Under the pieces are notes generated by a model. It saw only the letters and a program-made list of their open reading frames with translations. It did not search any database and had not been told where the DNA came from. The position numbers and the translations under genes were made by a program. DNA of 64,000 nucleotides from Sphingopyxis sp. MSC1_008 (lineage in GTDB: Bacteria; Pseudomonadota; Alphaproteobacteria; Sphingomonadales; Sphingomonadaceae). The stretch is from positions 186,001 to 250,000 of the forward strand of contig NZ_JALPRD010000006.1 in the NCBI RefSeq assembly GCF_023197165.1, given 5' to 3'. Each line of letters begins with the position of its first letter. The first letter of the stretch is position 1. Of the stretch, positions 1 through 8,734 are shown piece by piece.

Positions 1-80
1 CGATTTCGAAGCTGAAGACGTGGAAGGTGCTCGACAAGGTCGACACCCACAGCAAGCCCAAAACGGCTGCTGACGCCTGA
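1..80 (+). CDS. rpsQ: 30S ribosomal protein S17, C-terminal end only
   Basis: The window opens inside this gene. The reading frame starts at base 3 and gives 25 residues, beginning ISKLKTWKVLDKV and ending KTAADA before a TGA at 78-80. The ISKLKTW stretch is the conserved C-terminal part of bacterial S17, a primary 16S rRNA-binding protein. The position just ahead of rplN is the usual spc-operon order and supports the call. Only the tail is visible. Confidence 0.88.
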   Translation, partial: ISKLKTWKVLDKVDTHSKPKTAADA

Positions 81-141
81 AGCTGAGTTTCACGGAACCG
101 CCGGGGCATCCCGGTAGGCCAAAAAAGAAGGAAATGCATCG

Positions 142-510
142 ATGATCCAGATGCAGTCACAATTGGAAGTCGCTGACAACAGCGGTGCCAAGCGCGTCCA
201 GTGCATCAAGGTGCTGGGCGGGTCGAAGCGTCGTACTGCCGGCGTTGGCGACGTGATCGTCGTGTCGATCAAGGAAGCTCAGCCCCGCGGCAAGGTGAAG
301 AAGGGTGATGTGCATCGCGCCGTCATCGTCCGCACCGCCAAGGACGTGCGCCGCGCCGATGGCTCGGTCATCCGTTTCGACAGCAACGCCGCCGTGCTCG
401 TCAACAAGAACGAGGAGCCGATCGGCACCCGTATCTTCGGCCCCGTCGTCCGCGAACTGCGCGGCCGCGGCTATATGAAGATCATCAGCCTGGCACCGGA
501 GGTTCTCTGA
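142..510 (+). CDS. rplN: 50S ribosomal protein L14
   Basis: A 122-residue protein of normal family length. It begins [18 protein letters not shown] and carries the L14 signature near residues 60-80, where IVRT is followed by basic residues and DGS. L14 sits at the subunit interface and contacts 16S rRNA and L19. The AAGGAA at about 129-134 precedes the ATG. It follows rpsQ by 61 bp and is followed 2 bp later by rplX, so it is cotranscribed in the spc operon. Confidence 0.97.
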   Translation: MIQMQSQLEVADNSGAKRVQCIKVLGGSKRRTAGVGDVIVVSIKEAQPRGKVKKGDVHRAVIVRTAKDVRRADGSVIRFDSNAAVLVNKNEEPIGTRIFGPVVRELRGRGYMKIISLAPEVL

Positions 511-512
511 CC

Positions 513-833
513 ATGAGCATGGCAAAGATCAAGAAGGGCGACACGGTTGTCATCCTGTCCGGCAAGGACAAGGGCAAGACCGGTGAAGTGACGCAGAGCC
601 TGCCGAAAGACGGCAAGGTCGTCGTCGCTGGCGTCAATGTCATCACGCGCCACCGCAAGCCGAGCCAGACCAACCCGCAGGGTGGCCTGGAACGCAAGGA
701 AGCGCCGCTGTACGCGAGCAAGGTTGCGATTGCCGATCCCAAGACCGGCAAGCCGACCCGCGTTCGTTTTGAAACCAAGGACGGCAAGAAGGTCCGCGTG
801 GCCGTGAAGTCCGGGGAGACGCTCAATGGCTGA
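513..833 (+). CDS. rplX: 50S ribosomal protein L24
   Basis: 106 residues from the first ATG, or 104 from the ATG two codons later (MAKIKKGD), which matches the family N-terminus. The KOW motif, [19 protein letters not shown], lies near residues 8-26. L24 is an assembly-initiator protein that binds the 5' end of 23S rRNA. A GGAGG inside the end of rplN serves as ribosome-binding site. The last 8 bp overlap the start of rplE, which suggests translational coupling. Confidence 0.96.
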   Translation: MSMAKIKKGDTVVILSGKDKGKTGEVTQSLPKDGKVVVAGVNVITRHRKPSQTNPQGGLERKEAPLYASKVAIADPKTGKPTRVRFETKDGKKVRVAVKSGETLNG

Positions 834-1404
834 CAATTACACCCCGCGCATGCGCACCCGCTATGACGATGTGATCGTCAAGGCGATGACCGAGAAGTTC
901 GGTTACAAGAATGCGATGGAAGTGCCGAAGATCGAAAAGATCGTGCTCAACATGGGCGTCGGCGAAGCCACGCAGGACAAGAAAAAGGTCGAATCGGCAG
1001 CTGCAGAAATGGAGCTTATCGCCGGCCAGAAGCCTGTCGTGACCAAGGCGAAGAAGTCGATCGCACAGTTCAAGCTGCGCGAAGGCATGCCGATCGGCTG
1101 CAAGGTAACCCTGCGCCGCGAACGCATGTATGAATTCCTCGATCGCCTGATCACGATCGCAATGCCGCGCATCCGCGATTTTCGCGGCGTGTCGGCGACC
1201 AGCTTCGACGGCCGTGGCAACTATGCCATGGGTCTGAAAGAGCAGATCATCTTCCCCGAGATCAACTATGACCGCATCGACCAGGTGCGCGGCATGGACG
1301 TGATCGTCACCACCACCGCCCGTACGGACGATGAAGCCCGCGAACTGCTCAAGCTGTTCGGCTTCCCCTTCCCGATCGAAGCGCAGGAAAAGGAAGCCGC
1401 CTGA
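826..1404 (+). CDS. rplE: 50S ribosomal protein L5
   Basis: 192 residues, slightly longer than the 179 of E. coli, as is common in alphaproteobacteria. It has the L5 core: [11 protein letters not shown] near residue 40, [14 protein letters not shown] near 85-98, and FPEINYD near 145. L5 binds 5S rRNA and contacts the P-site tRNA. Its ATG lies inside the end of rplX. A 50-bp gap with AAGAAGGAAAGA leads to rpsN. Confidence 0.97.
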   Translation: MADNYTPRMRTRYDDVIVKAMTEKFGYKNAMEVPKIEKIVLNMGVGEATQDKKKVESAAAEMELIAGQKPVVTKAKKSIAQFKLREGMPIGCKVTLRRERMYEFLDRLITIAMPRIRDFRGVSATSFDGRGNYAMGLKEQIIFPEINYDRIDQVRGMDVIVTTTARTDDEARELLKLFGFPFPIEAQEKEAA

Positions 1405-1454
1405 TCCCCCTGGGATCTGGCAGGCTCTTTCAAGAAGGAAAGAGAACTTAAGTC

Positions 1455-1760
1455 ATGGCGAAACTGAGTTCGGTAAACAAGAACGAGCGTCGCAAGCAGC
1501 TGGTAAAGAAATACGCCGGCCGTTATGCGAAGCTGAAGGCGATTGCAGCGGACAGCTCGCTCGACGATGGCGAGCGTCTGATCGCGCGCCTCAAGATGGC
1601 GGAAATCCCGCGCAATGGTAACCCGACCCGCATCCGTAACCGGTGCGAGCTGACGGGGCGCCCGCGCGCTTATTATCGCAAATTCCGGCTGTGCCGTATC
1701 CAGCTCCGCGATCTGGCCAACAAGGGCCTGATCCCCGGTGTTGTGAAGTCGAGCTGGTAA
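1455..1760 (+). CDS. rpsN: 30S ribosomal protein S14, zinc-free type
   Basis: 101 residues, the long form of S14 found in proteobacteria. The short zinc-binding form carries two CxxC pairs; here there are only two isolated cysteines (near residues 64 and 80), so it is the zinc-independent type. [16 protein letters not shown] is the conserved C-terminal signature. S14 is needed for assembly of the 30S head. The ribosome-binding site AAGGAAAGAG stands at 1435-1444. Confidence 0.97.
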   Translation: MAKLSSVNKNERRKQLVKKYAGRYAKLKAIAADSSLDDGERLIARLKMAEIPRNGNPTRIRNRCELTGRPRAYYRKFRLCRIQLRDLANKGLIPGVVKSSW

Positions 1761-1772
1761 GGGACTGACAAG

Positions 1773-2177
1773 ATGGCAATGACCGATCCCCTGGGTGATA
1801 TGCTCACCCGCATCCGCAACGGCCAGACGGCGAAGAAGGACAGCGTCCTGACGCCGGCTTCGACCCTGCGTGTCCGCGTTCTCGATGTTCTCCAGCGCGA
1901 AGGCTATATCCGCGGCTACAGCGAAGAAGCGCTGGGTGCCAAGGGTCAGCACAAGGGCATCCGCATCGAACTGAAATATTTCGAAGGGCAGCCGGCGATC
2001 CGCCATGTGGCGCGCGTTTCGAAGCCGGGCCGCCGCGTCTATTCGGGTTCGAAAGAACTTCCGATCATTCGCAACGGCCTTGGTATCACCATCGTGTCGA
2101 CCCCGCGCGGCGTTCTCTCGGACGCCGAAGCACGCGAACATAATGTCGGCGGCGAAGTGCTGGCGGAGGTGTTCTGA
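1773..2177 (+). CDS. rpsH: 30S ribosomal protein S8
   Basis: 134 residues. The N-terminus [16 protein letters not shown] and the C-terminal [14 protein letters not shown] are diagnostic for S8, which binds 16S rRNA helix 21. In enterobacteria S8 represses the spc operon at the rplE leader; no such site was tested here. An in-frame second ATG two codons in (1779) is an equally good start. The final base of its TGA is shared with the first base of rplF's neighbourhood, giving a tight junction. Confidence 0.97.
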   Translation: MAMTDPLGDMLTRIRNGQTAKKDSVLTPASTLRVRVLDVLQREGYIRGYSEEALGAKGQHKGIRIELKYFEGQPAIRHVARVSKPGRRVYSGSKELPIIRNGLGITIVSTPRGVLSDAEAREHNVGGEVLAEVF

Positions 2178-2710
2178 TGTCGCGCATTGGTAAAAAGGCA
2201 GTACCGATTCCGGGCGGCGTCACCGCCGCGATCGATGGCGGCCAGCTGTCGGTCAAGGGACCGAAGGGCACGCTCGCGATGCCGCTTTCCGACCTCATCA
2301 ACTATGAAGTCGGCGAAGGCAGCATCTCGGTTCAGCCCGCGAACGGCACCCGCGAAGCTCGCGCTTTCTGGGGCATGCAGCGGACGCTGGTGCAGAACCT
2401 GATCACGGGTGTGACCGAAGGCTTCACCAAGGTCCTCGAAATCACCGGTGTCGGCTATCGCGCCAACTCGCAGGGCAAGAATCTGAAGCTGCAGCTCGGC
2501 TACAGCCACGATGTCGATTTCGCGGTGCCCGAAGGCATCGAGATCAAGACGCCGGACAACACGACGATCGAGATCAGCGGCATCGACAAGCAGCAGGTCG
2601 GCCAGGTCGCGGCGGAAATCCGCCGTTGGCGTAAGCCCGAACCCTATAAGGGCAAGGGCATCAAATATCGCGGCGAGTACATCTTCCGCAAAGAAGGCAA
2701 GAAGAAGTAA
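2177..2710 (+). CDS. rplF: 50S ribosomal protein L6
   Basis: 177 residues, normal length. It starts [15 protein letters not shown] and ends with the L6 signature [16 protein letters not shown] near residues 150-165. L6 lies near the sarcin-ricin loop and GTPase centre. The ATG overlaps the preceding rpsH stop by one base (TGATG), typical of coupled translation. rplR follows after 3 bp. Confidence 0.97.
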   Translation: MSRIGKKAVPIPGGVTAAIDGGQLSVKGPKGTLAMPLSDLINYEVGEGSISVQPANGTREARAFWGMQRTLVQNLITGVTEGFTKVLEITGVGYRANSQGKNLKLQLGYSHDVDFAVPEGIEIKTPDNTTIEISGIDKQQVGQVAAEIRRWRKPEPYKGKGIKYRGEYIFRKEGKKK

Positions 2711-2713
2711 GCC

Positions 2714-3067
2714 ATGGCACATCTTACCCCTTTCCAAAAACGCCGTCAGCGCGTCCGTACCGCCCTCCGTCAGCGCGCGGGTGGCCGCGCTCGCCTGTCG
2801 GTGCACCGTTCGGGCCGCCACATCTATGCACAGCTCATCGATGACGCTGCCGGGCAGACGCTCGCTTCGGCCTCGACGCTGGACAAGGATGTCCGCGGCA
2901 AGACCGGCGCGACCACGGCAGCTGCGGCTGACGTTGGCAAGCGCCTCGCCGCAGCTGCGAAAAAGGCGGGCGTGACGCAGGTCGTGTTCGACCGCGGCGG
3001 TTTCCTGTTCCACGGGCGCATCAAGGCGCTGGCCGACGCGGCTCGCGAAGGCGGATTGGAGTTCTAA
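2714..3067 (+). CDS. rplR: 50S ribosomal protein L18
   Basis: 117 residues, the normal length. The basic N-terminus ([15 protein letters not shown]) and the sequence [14 protein letters not shown] followed by [20 protein letters not shown] identify L18. It binds 5S rRNA together with L5 and L25. It is packed between rplF and rpsE with only 2-3 bp on either side. Confidence 0.97.
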   Translation: MAHLTPFQKRRQRVRTALRQRAGGRARLSVHRSGRHIYAQLIDDAAGQTLASASTLDKDVRGKTGATTAAAADVGKRLAAAAKKAGVTQVVFDRGGFLFHGRIKALADAAREGGLEF

Positions 3068-3069
3068 TC

Positions 3070-3768
3070 ATGGCAGACGAAGTACAGAACGTCGAAGGCG
3101 CTCCCGAAGCAGCCCCTACCGATGGCCAGGCTCCGCGCCGCGGCCGTGGCGGCGGCCGCGATGGTGGCCGTGGCGGTCGTGACGGTGGCCGTGGCCGCCG
3201 CGACGATCGTCGCCCGCGCGACGAAGATGGCGGCGAAGAGCTGATCGAAAAGCTCGTCCACATCAACCGCGTCTCGAAGACCGTGAAGGGCGGCAAGCGC
3301 TTCGGTTTCGCCGCGCTCGTCGTCGTCGGTGACGGCAAGGGCCGCGCCGGTTTCGGTCATGGCAAGGCGCGCGAAGTGCCCGAAGCCATTTCGAAGGCAA
3401 CCGCTGCCGCGAAGAAGGCGATGATTCGCGTTCCGCTGCGTGATGGCCGCACGCTGCACCATGATGGCCGTGGCCATTTCGGTGCCGGCAATGTGACGCT
3501 GCGTTCGGCACCCGCCGGTACGGGCATCATCGCCGGTGGCCCGATGCGCGCCGTGTTCGAATCGCTGGGCGTGGCCGATGTGGTGACCAAGTCGGTCGGC
3601 ACCTCGAACCCCTACAACATGATCCGTGCGACCTTCGAAGCGCTCGGCGAGCAGACCAGCCCGAAGTCGGTCGCGCAGCGCCGCGGCAAGAAGGTTTCGG
3701 ACCTGATCAAGCGTGGCGGTGCATCCGACCGCGCAGCCGAGGCGGAAGCCGCGGCGGTGACGGAGTAA
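3070..3768 (+). CDS. rpsE: 30S ribosomal protein S5 with RG-rich N-terminal extension
   Basis: 232 residues against 167 in E. coli. The S5 core starts near residue 57 ([20 protein letters not shown]) and contains [20 protein letters not shown] and the [12 protein letters not shown] region. S5 helps maintain decoding accuracy at the mRNA entry site. Ahead of the core is an acidic start, then a low-complexity arginine-glycine tract (about residues 23-50). The C-terminus also carries about 20 extra Ala/Glu-rich residues. The only RBS-supported start is this ATG, just after GGAG at the end of rplR. Confidence 0.97.
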   Translation: MADEVQNVEGAPEAAPTDGQAPRRGRGGGRDGGRGGRDGGRGRRDDRRPRDEDGGEELIEKLVHINRVSKTVKGGKRFGFAALVVVGDGKGRAGFGHGKAREVPEAISKATAAAKKAMIRVPLRDGRTLHHDGRGHFGAGNVTLRSAPAGTGIIAGGPMRAVFESLGVADVVTKSVGTSNPYNMIRATFEALGEQTSPKSVAQRRGKKVSDLIKRGGASDRAAEAEAAAVTE

Positions 3769-3772
3769 GACG

Positions 3773-3958
3773 ATGGCTGACAAGAAGATCAAGATCCGCC
3801 AGATCGGTTCGCCGATCCGTCGTCCCAAGAGCCAGCGTGCGATCCTGACCGGCCTCGGCCTGGGCAAGATGCGCCGCGAGGTCGAACTGGTCGACACCCC
3901 GGAAGTTCGCGGCATGATCCGCAAGCTGCCGCACATGGTCGAAGTCGTCGAGGGCTGA
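3773..3958 (+). CDS. rpmD: 50S ribosomal protein L30
   Basis: 61 residues, the normal length of bacterial L30. [20 protein letters not shown] and [22 protein letters not shown] are family signatures. It starts 4 bp after rpsE and is followed by a 56-bp gap before rplO. Confidence 0.97.
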   Translation: MADKKIKIRQIGSPIRRPKSQRAILTGLGLGKMRREVELVDTPEVRGMIRKLPHMVEVVEG

Positions 3959-4014
3959 GCCCCTCGCGACCCGACCTTACACCTATCAGCGCGATAAAAG
4001 CGAAAGCGAGTGCA

Positions 4015-4542
4015 ATGACGATCAAGCTTAATGAACTTCGTGACAATGATGGCGCCCGCAAGGGCCGTATGCGCGTCGGACGCGGCATCGGTTCGGGCAA
4101 GGGCAAGACCGCCGGCCGCGGCCAGAAGGGCCAGAAGGCTCGCAGCGGCGTCGCGATCAACGGCTTCGAAGGCGGCCAGATGCCGCTCCACATGCGTATC
4201 CCGAAGCGTGGCTTCAACAACATCTTCGGCAAGGATTTCGCGATCGTGAATCTGGGCATGATCCAGAAGCTGGTCGACGAGAAGAAGCTCGACGCCAAGG
4301 CTGTCATCGATCACGCCGCGCTAAAGGCCGCTGGCGTTGCCCGCGGCGGCAAGGACGGCGTCCGCCTCCTCGCCAAGGGTGAAATCACCGCGAAGCTGAA
4401 CTTCGCCGTTGCCGGCGCGTCGAAGGGCGCGATCGAAGCGGTCGAAAAGGCTGGCGGCAAGGTCGAACTGCCCGAGCCGAAGGCCGAAGGCGAAGGCAAG
4501 AAAGCCAAGCGCAAGGCCGAAGCGGCCGCCAAAAAGGCTTGA
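4015..4542 (+). CDS. rplO: 50S ribosomal protein L15
   Basis: 175 residues, about 30 longer than E. coli L15. The glycine-rich N-terminus ([21 protein letters not shown]) and the [18 protein letters not shown] block near residues 45-62 define the family. The added length is a Lys/Ala/Glu-rich C-terminal tail after about residue 150. L15 is a late 50S assembly protein. The gene is followed by 142 bp before secY, the largest gap in the operon. Confidence 0.97.
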   Translation: MTIKLNELRDNDGARKGRMRVGRGIGSGKGKTAGRGQKGQKARSGVAINGFEGGQMPLHMRIPKRGFNNIFGKDFAIVNLGMIQKLVDEKKLDAKAVIDHAALKAAGVARGGKDGVRLLAKGEITAKLNFAVAGASKGAIEAVEKAGGKVELPEPKAEGEGKKAKRKAEAAAKKA

Positions 4543-4549
4543 TGCACCT

Positions 4550-4581
4550 GGGGGCGGGTCGGCACAGGTCGATCCGCCCCC
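4550..4581 (+). promoter_or_regulatory. GC-rich stem-loop between rplO and secY
   Basis: A 12-bp stem (GGGGGCGGGTCG pairing with CGATCCGCCCCC, one G-U pair on the plus strand) closes an 8-nt loop. It starts 7 bp after the rplO stop and is not followed by a T run. It may cause partial termination or protect the 3' end of the ribosomal message from decay before secY. The pairing is seen directly; the role is inferred. Confidence 0.4.
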
Positions 4582-4684
4582 GACGCATCTGAATTCGGGC
4601 CTTTGCCCTTGCGCTTCGTGACTGGCGAACGCACATAGGCGCCGGGTCGCGGGGGCGCGGTCCGCCACTCGAGGAAAGATCACC

Positions 4685-6058
4685 ATGGCCTCTCGCGCCG
4701 ACCAGCTTGCTTCCAACCTGAACTTTTCGAAGTTCGGTCAGGCGACCGAACTCAAGAACCGTATCTGGTTCACGATCGGCGCTCTGATCGTCTTCCGTTT
4801 CCTGTCGTTCGTGCCGCTGCCGGGTGTCGACCCCGTTGCGCTGGCGTCGCTCTACAGCCAGGCGGCGTCGGGCGGTGTGCTCGACATCTTCAACACCTTC
4901 TCGGGCGGCAGCCTGGAGCGCATGAGCATCATCGCGCTCGGCGTCATGCCCTATATCACGGCGTCGATCGTCGTGCAGCTGGCGGCGGCTTTGTCGCCCA
5001 GCCTCGCCGCGCTCAAGAAAGAGGGCGAAAGCGGGCGCAAGAAACTCAACCAGTATACGCGCTACGGCACGGTTTTCCTGACCGCGATCCAGGGCTATTT
5101 CATCGCCGTCGGGCTCGAATCGCTCGGCGCGACGCAGGGCATCGCCGCGGTCGTCGACCCCGGCATGATGTTCCGCATCGGCGCGGTCATCAGCATCGTC
5201 GGCGGTACGCTCTTCCTGATGTGGCTCGGCGAACAGATCACCAGCCGCGGGATCGGCAACGGCGTGTCGCTGATCATCATGGCGGGCATTCTCGCGCAGC
5301 TGCCGCGCAGCTTTGCGCAGATGTTCACGCAGGTGCGCGAAGGCTCGATGGGCGGCGGCACGATCCTCGCGGTCGTTGGCGGCGCGATCGTCATCATCGC
5401 GTTCATCAGCTTCATGGAGCGCGCGCAGCGCCGCGTCCTCGTCCAGTATCCGAAGCGCGCGACGCAGCGTGGCGGGATGCAGGCCGACCGCAGCCACCTG
5501 CCGCTCAAGGTCAACACCGCGGGCGTGATCCCGCCGATCTTCGCCTCGTCGCTGCTGCTGATGCCGCTGACGGTCACCCAGATGATGGGCCAGAACGTTC
5601 AGGGCGACACCGCGACCGGCGATTTCCTGATCACGCTCAACCAGTATCTCGCGCACGGCCAGCCGCTCTATATGGCGCTCTATGCCGCGGGCATCATCTT
5701 CTTCTGCTTCTTCTACGTCGCCGTCGTCTTCAACCCCGAAGAAACCGCCGACAATCTGAAGCGCCAGAACGGTTTCATTCCCGGCATCCGCCCGGGCAAG
5801 AACACCGCCGCCTATCTCGATCATGTGCTGACGCGCATCACCGTGCTCGGTGCGGCCTATCTGGCGGCGATCTGTCTGATCCCCGAATATTTCATTGCCG
5901 GATCGGGTCTGCCGTTCCAGCTCGGCGGCACCAGCCTGCTGATCATCGTCAACGTGACGATCGACACGATCAGCCAGATCCAGAGCCACATGCTCGCGCA
6001 TCAATATGGCGACCTCATCAAAAAGGCCAAATTGAAGGGGGGCGTTGCGCGGCGCTAA
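4685..6058 (+). CDS. secY: Preprotein translocase subunit SecY
   Basis: 457 residues with about ten predicted membrane helices. SecY forms the protein-conducting channel with SecE and SecG. Family motifs include FVPLPGVDP (about residues 38-46), the cytosolic KEGESGRKKLNQYTRYGT loop, the C5 loop with YPKRATQRGG, and GIRPGKNTAAYLDHVLTRIT. The GAGGAAAG at 4671-4678 is a good ribosome-binding site. Placement after rplO and before adk is the standard spc-operon layout. Confidence 0.98.
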   Translation: MASRADQLASNLNFSKFGQATELKNRIWFTIGALIVFRFLSFVPLPGVDPVALASLYSQAASGGVLDIFNTFSGGSLERMSIIALGVMPYITASIVVQLAAALSPSLAALKKEGESGRKKLNQYTRYGTVFLTAIQGYFIAVGLESLGATQGIAAVVDPGMMFRIGAVISIVGGTLFLMWLGEQITSRGIGNGVSLIIMAGILAQLPRSFAQMFTQVREGSMGGGTILAVVGGAIVIIAFISFMERAQRRVLVQYPKRATQRGGMQADRSHLPLKVNTAGVIPPIFASSLLLMPLTVTQMMGQNVQGDTATGDFLITLNQYLAHGQPLYMALYAAGIIFFCFFYVAVVFNPEETADNLKRQNGFIPGIRPGKNTAAYLDHVLTRITVLGAAYLAAICLIPEYFIAGSGLPFQLGGTSLLIIVNVTIDTISQIQSHMLAHQYGDLIKKAKLKGGVARR

Positions 6059-6106
6059 AGCGCCCGCTACGCCAACCGCGACACGGTAGGGCAAACAGGG
6101 GTCCCC

Positions 6107-6760
6107 ATGACGCTGAATATCATTTTGCTGGGTCCGCCGGGTGCGGGCAAGGGAACGCAGGCGGTGCGCCTGGAAGACGAGCATGGCATGGTCCAGCTCT
6201 CGACCGGCGACATGCTGCGTGCCGCGGTCAAGGCGGGCACGCCGATCGGCGTGCAGGCGAAGGCCGTGATGGACGCGGGCGAGCTCGTCTCTGACGAGAT
6301 CGTATCGGGCCTGATCGGCGAACGGCTCGACCAGCTCGGCAGCGACGTCTCGGTGATCTTCGACGGCTATCCGCGCACCGCGGCGCAGGCCGAGGCGCTC
6401 GACACCATCCTGTTGGCGCGTAGCCGCAAGCTCGACCATGTGATCGAGCTGCAGGTCGAGGAAGACGCGCTCGTCGACCGCATAACCGGCCGCTTCAGCT
6501 GCGCCAAATGCGGCGCGGGCTATCATGATCGCTACAAGCTGCCCAAGGTGGACAATGTTTGCGACGTTTGCGGCAGCGACGAATTTAAACGCCGTCCCGA
6601 CGACAATGAGGAAACGGTGCGCACGCGCATGGCCGAATATCGCGCCAAGACCGCGCCGATCCTGCCGATTTACGAAGCGCGCGGGATCGTCACCCACGTC
6701 GACGGCATGGCGCCGATCGATCAGGTAAACGACGCGATCGAAACCATCCTCGCGGGCTGA
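6107..6760 (+). CDS. adk: Adenylate kinase, zinc-lid type
   Basis: 217 residues. The P-loop GPPGAGKGTQ is at residues 9-18. The LID domain has four cysteines at positions 132, 135, 152 and 155 (CAKC and CDVC), so it probably binds zinc like Gram-positive adenylate kinases rather than using the polar network of E. coli Adk. It interconverts ATP + AMP and 2 ADP. It follows secY by 48 bp. The usual next genes rpsM, rpsK, rpoA and rplQ do not follow here. Confidence 0.97.
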   Translation: MTLNIILLGPPGAGKGTQAVRLEDEHGMVQLSTGDMLRAAVKAGTPIGVQAKAVMDAGELVSDEIVSGLIGERLDQLGSDVSVIFDGYPRTAAQAEALDTILLARSRKLDHVIELQVEEDALVDRITGRFSCAKCGAGYHDRYKLPKVDNVCDVCGSDEFKRRPDDNEETVRTRMAEYRAKTAPILPIYEARGIVTHVDGMAPIDQVNDAIETILAG

Positions 6761-6771
6761 GGCTAGTCAGT

Positions 6772-6805
6772 CCCCCCGGCGCCGGTTATTGAGGCGCCAA
6801 GGGGG
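6772..6805 (+). promoter_or_regulatory. Hairpin between adk and the SRPBCC gene
   Basis: An inner perfect stem GGCGCC/GGCGCC with a 9-nt loop is extended by outer CCCCC/GGGGG arms across a two-base bulge. It ends 8 bp before the next start codon, so it overlaps that gene's ribosome-binding region. There is no T run, so it looks more like a translational or decay barrier at the end of the ribosomal operon than a terminator. Function is inferred. Confidence 0.35.
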
Positions 6806-6813
6806 ACAGGCTG

Positions 6814-7509
6814 ATGGCAATTTCCAGATATTTCGCAGGTGCGGCGGTGATCGCGGCGCTCGCTTTTGCGCCGGCTGCAAACGCCAAAGTCGTCGACCAG
6901 AGCGAAATCGGCTTCACCGTCGCGCATACGGCGCAGGTCGCCGCGACCCCCGCCGACGTCTGGAAAATGCTCCGCATGCCGCAAAGCTGGTGGTCAAAGG
7001 ATCATAGCTGGTCGGGCGATGCCGCAAATTTCTGGCTCGATCAGCAGGCGGGCGGCTGTTTCTGCGAAAAATTGCCCGACTCCGGGTCGGGCGTTGGCAG
7101 CGTCCAGCACGCGCGCATCCTCTTTTCGAAACCGAACCAGATGCTGCGCCTGTCGGGCGCATTCGGGCCGCTGCAGGGCGAGGCGCTCGATGGCACGCTG
7201 ACGATCCAGATCAAGGAAACCCCGACGGGCAGCGCGTTGCGCTTCGACTATGTCGTCGGCGGCTATATGCGCTTCAAGGTCGCCGACATCGCGCCCGCGG
7301 TCGACAAGGTGATTGGCGAGCAATTGCTCGGCCTCGCGAATGCGCTCGGCGGGGCGCTTCCCCCGACGCGCGACGAAAAGGCAGCGGAAGAAGCGGCCGA
7401 GAAGCCGAAGGGCGAAATCTTGCCCGCGAAGGAAGAGCCGGGACTGGACGCCGCGGTCGCCGATCTGGTCGAGGACGAAGCGAAACCCGCCCCCGACGAA
7501 AGCCGCTAG
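6814..7509 (+). CDS. Secreted SRPBCC-fold protein
   Basis: 231 residues with a signal peptide (AVIAALAFAPAANA, likely cut after residue 24). The rest resembles the SRPBCC / polyketide-cyclase-like fold: AATPADVWKMLRMPQSWWS is the usual first strand-helix segment and the region to about residue 180 continues the domain. Such folds bind hydrophobic ligands; no ligand can be named. The C-terminal 50 residues are Glu/Ala/Pro-rich and probably disordered. Its stop overlaps the convergent DUF177 gene by 4 bp. Confidence 0.75.
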   Translation: MAISRYFAGAAVIAALAFAPAANAKVVDQSEIGFTVAHTAQVAATPADVWKMLRMPQSWWSKDHSWSGDAANFWLDQQAGGCFCEKLPDSGSGVGSVQHARILFSKPNQMLRLSGAFGPLQGEALDGTLTIQIKETPTGSALRFDYVVGGYMRFKVADIAPAVDKVIGEQLLGLANALGGALPPTRDEKAAEEAAEKPKGEILPAKEEPGLDAAVADLVEDEAKPAPDESR

Positions 7510-8036
7510 GCGTCGGGCTTTCCGCGCAGCTTCGCGAGCGCCGCAAACGGCCCCGCGGCCCCTTCGCTGAGCACGCCCTTTTCGGCGAGGATGCGGTCGG
7601 CGTCGGGATGGCGCGGGAAGGGATCGAGCGCGAGTGAGAGGGTCTGCACCGCCGCTTCGCCGAGATCGGCCCGGTCGCCTTCGAGCGGCAAAAGGTCAAG
7701 ATCCTCGCTGCCGATCTCGATCTCTTCATCCTCGCCAACCGGCGCATCGACGTCGCGCAGGAACCGCAGGTCGAAGGGTTCGACGATCGTCGCCGGAACG
7801 GGCAGGTCGGTCGCAGCGCATGCCTGCACCACCTTGGCCTGCACCTCGCCCTTCGCGCCGATGCCGCCGGCGATCGCGCGCACTTCGCCGGTGACGACGA
7901 AGCGGTCGAGCGCGACCAGTGCCAGCCGCCTGGCGATCCGCGCGCGCGTCTCGGTATCGGCCTCGACCGAAAGGGTGCGGCCATGTGCGGCGTCGGCCAG
8001 CGTCACGACGAGCGAGAATTCGGGCGGCGTGCTCAA
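7506..8036 (-). CDS. DUF177 (YceD family) protein
   Basis: 176 residues. The family pattern is visible: VQACAATDLPVPATI near residue 70, then an acidic stretch with DLLPLEGDRADLGEAAVQTLSLALDPFPR near 110-145, then a C-terminal PFAALAKLRGK. YceD proteins are linked to 23S rRNA and L32 biology, and plants need a homologue for plastid 23S rRNA. Here there is no rpmF next door. The start overlaps the stop of the upstream chaperone gene by ATGA, so the two form a coupled unit. Confidence 0.85.
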   Translation of the reverse strand: MSTPPEFSLVVTLADAAHGRTLSVEADTETRARIARRLALVALDRFVVTGEVRAIAGGIGAKGEVQAKVVQACAATDLPVPATIVEPFDLRFLRDVDAPVGEDEEIEIGSEDLDLLPLEGDRADLGEAAVQTLSLALDPFPRHPDADRILAEKGVLSEGAAGPFAALAKLRGKPDA

Positions 8037-8563
8037 CGTGCCGCTCCGCCCAGATGATCCGCAACAATAAGATCAGAGACCGGGGTCGCCGCGAGCGCGG
8101 CCCGTAGAACAGCGACTTCTGCCATCACATGCGCGAGCCCCGCTTCGGCAGGCTCTTGACCGCGCCACAGATTGCGGACCAGCGCGCCGCGCAATTCGCC
8201 CGATCCATCGGCGGCGCGATAGGCGCCAAGCCGTCCTCCAAGCGCGCTCATCATCCGGCCGACCTGCTTGCCGACGACCATGTCGCCAAAGCCGATCTGG
8301 CGCATCTGCCCGTCCATGTCGTTCACGAACAATTCGGTGAGCTGGACGCCCGCGAGTCCGTGCGCCGGCTCGTCGTCGATCCGGTGCAGCACGAGCGCCA
8401 GCACGAGGCTGATCATGTCGAAGCGCCCATCGAGCGTGTCGGGGACGGTGCCCCCCGCATACCAGTGCGGTGCGCGCGCGGTGGCAACGACGGCGTTCCA
8501 CAGCGGGCGGCGCGCCTCGCGCGGGTCGGGCTCGGATTTGAAGAATTTGCGAAGTGAGAACAT
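8033..8563 (-). CDS. Ubiquinol-cytochrome c chaperone (CBP3-like)
   Basis: 176 residues. The region RFDMISLVLALVLHRI near residue 45-60, the ELFVNDMDGQMRQIGFGD segment near 80-98 and VGKQVGRMMSALGGRLGAY near 100-118 are typical of the ubiquinol-cytochrome c chaperone domain. The mitochondrial relative CBP3 aids assembly of the cytochrome bc1 complex. The gene is divergent from bamE, with 171 bp between, and is coupled to DUF177 downstream. Confidence 0.88.
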   Translation of the reverse strand: MFSLRKFFKSEPDPREARRPLWNAVVATARAPHWYAGGTVPDTLDGRFDMISLVLALVLHRIDDEPAHGLAGVQLTELFVNDMDGQMRQIGFGDMVVGKQVGRMMSALGGRLGAYRAADGSGELRGALVRNLWRGQEPAEAGLAHVMAEVAVLRAALAATPVSDLIVADHLGGAAR

Positions 8564-8734
8564 GGCAGCTGCTTAGGCGCATTCGGGCCGCCCGAAAAGG
8601 GCCGCCGGTCAGCTTGTGGCAAGCTTTGCCGCGGCACAAGCAGCTTGTGTGCGCTGTCCGCTTGCGGTTAAGAGGCGCGAGAGCCAGCGCCGACCGCCCG
8701 GACAAGCGGCGGACAGGCGCAACGGAGATTTTTG

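Noticed and set aside
101-114. Small CCGGG-GCAT-CCCGG hairpin before rplN as a ribosomal leader element
   Set aside because: Only five base pairs in a GC-rich region; expected by chance, and rplN is inside a long operon.
4385-6697. 770-codon open frame on the minus strand opposite secY and adk
   Set aside because: It is antisense to certain genes, has Arg/Asp/Ala-rich composition typical of complementary frames in GC-rich DNA, and resembles no family.
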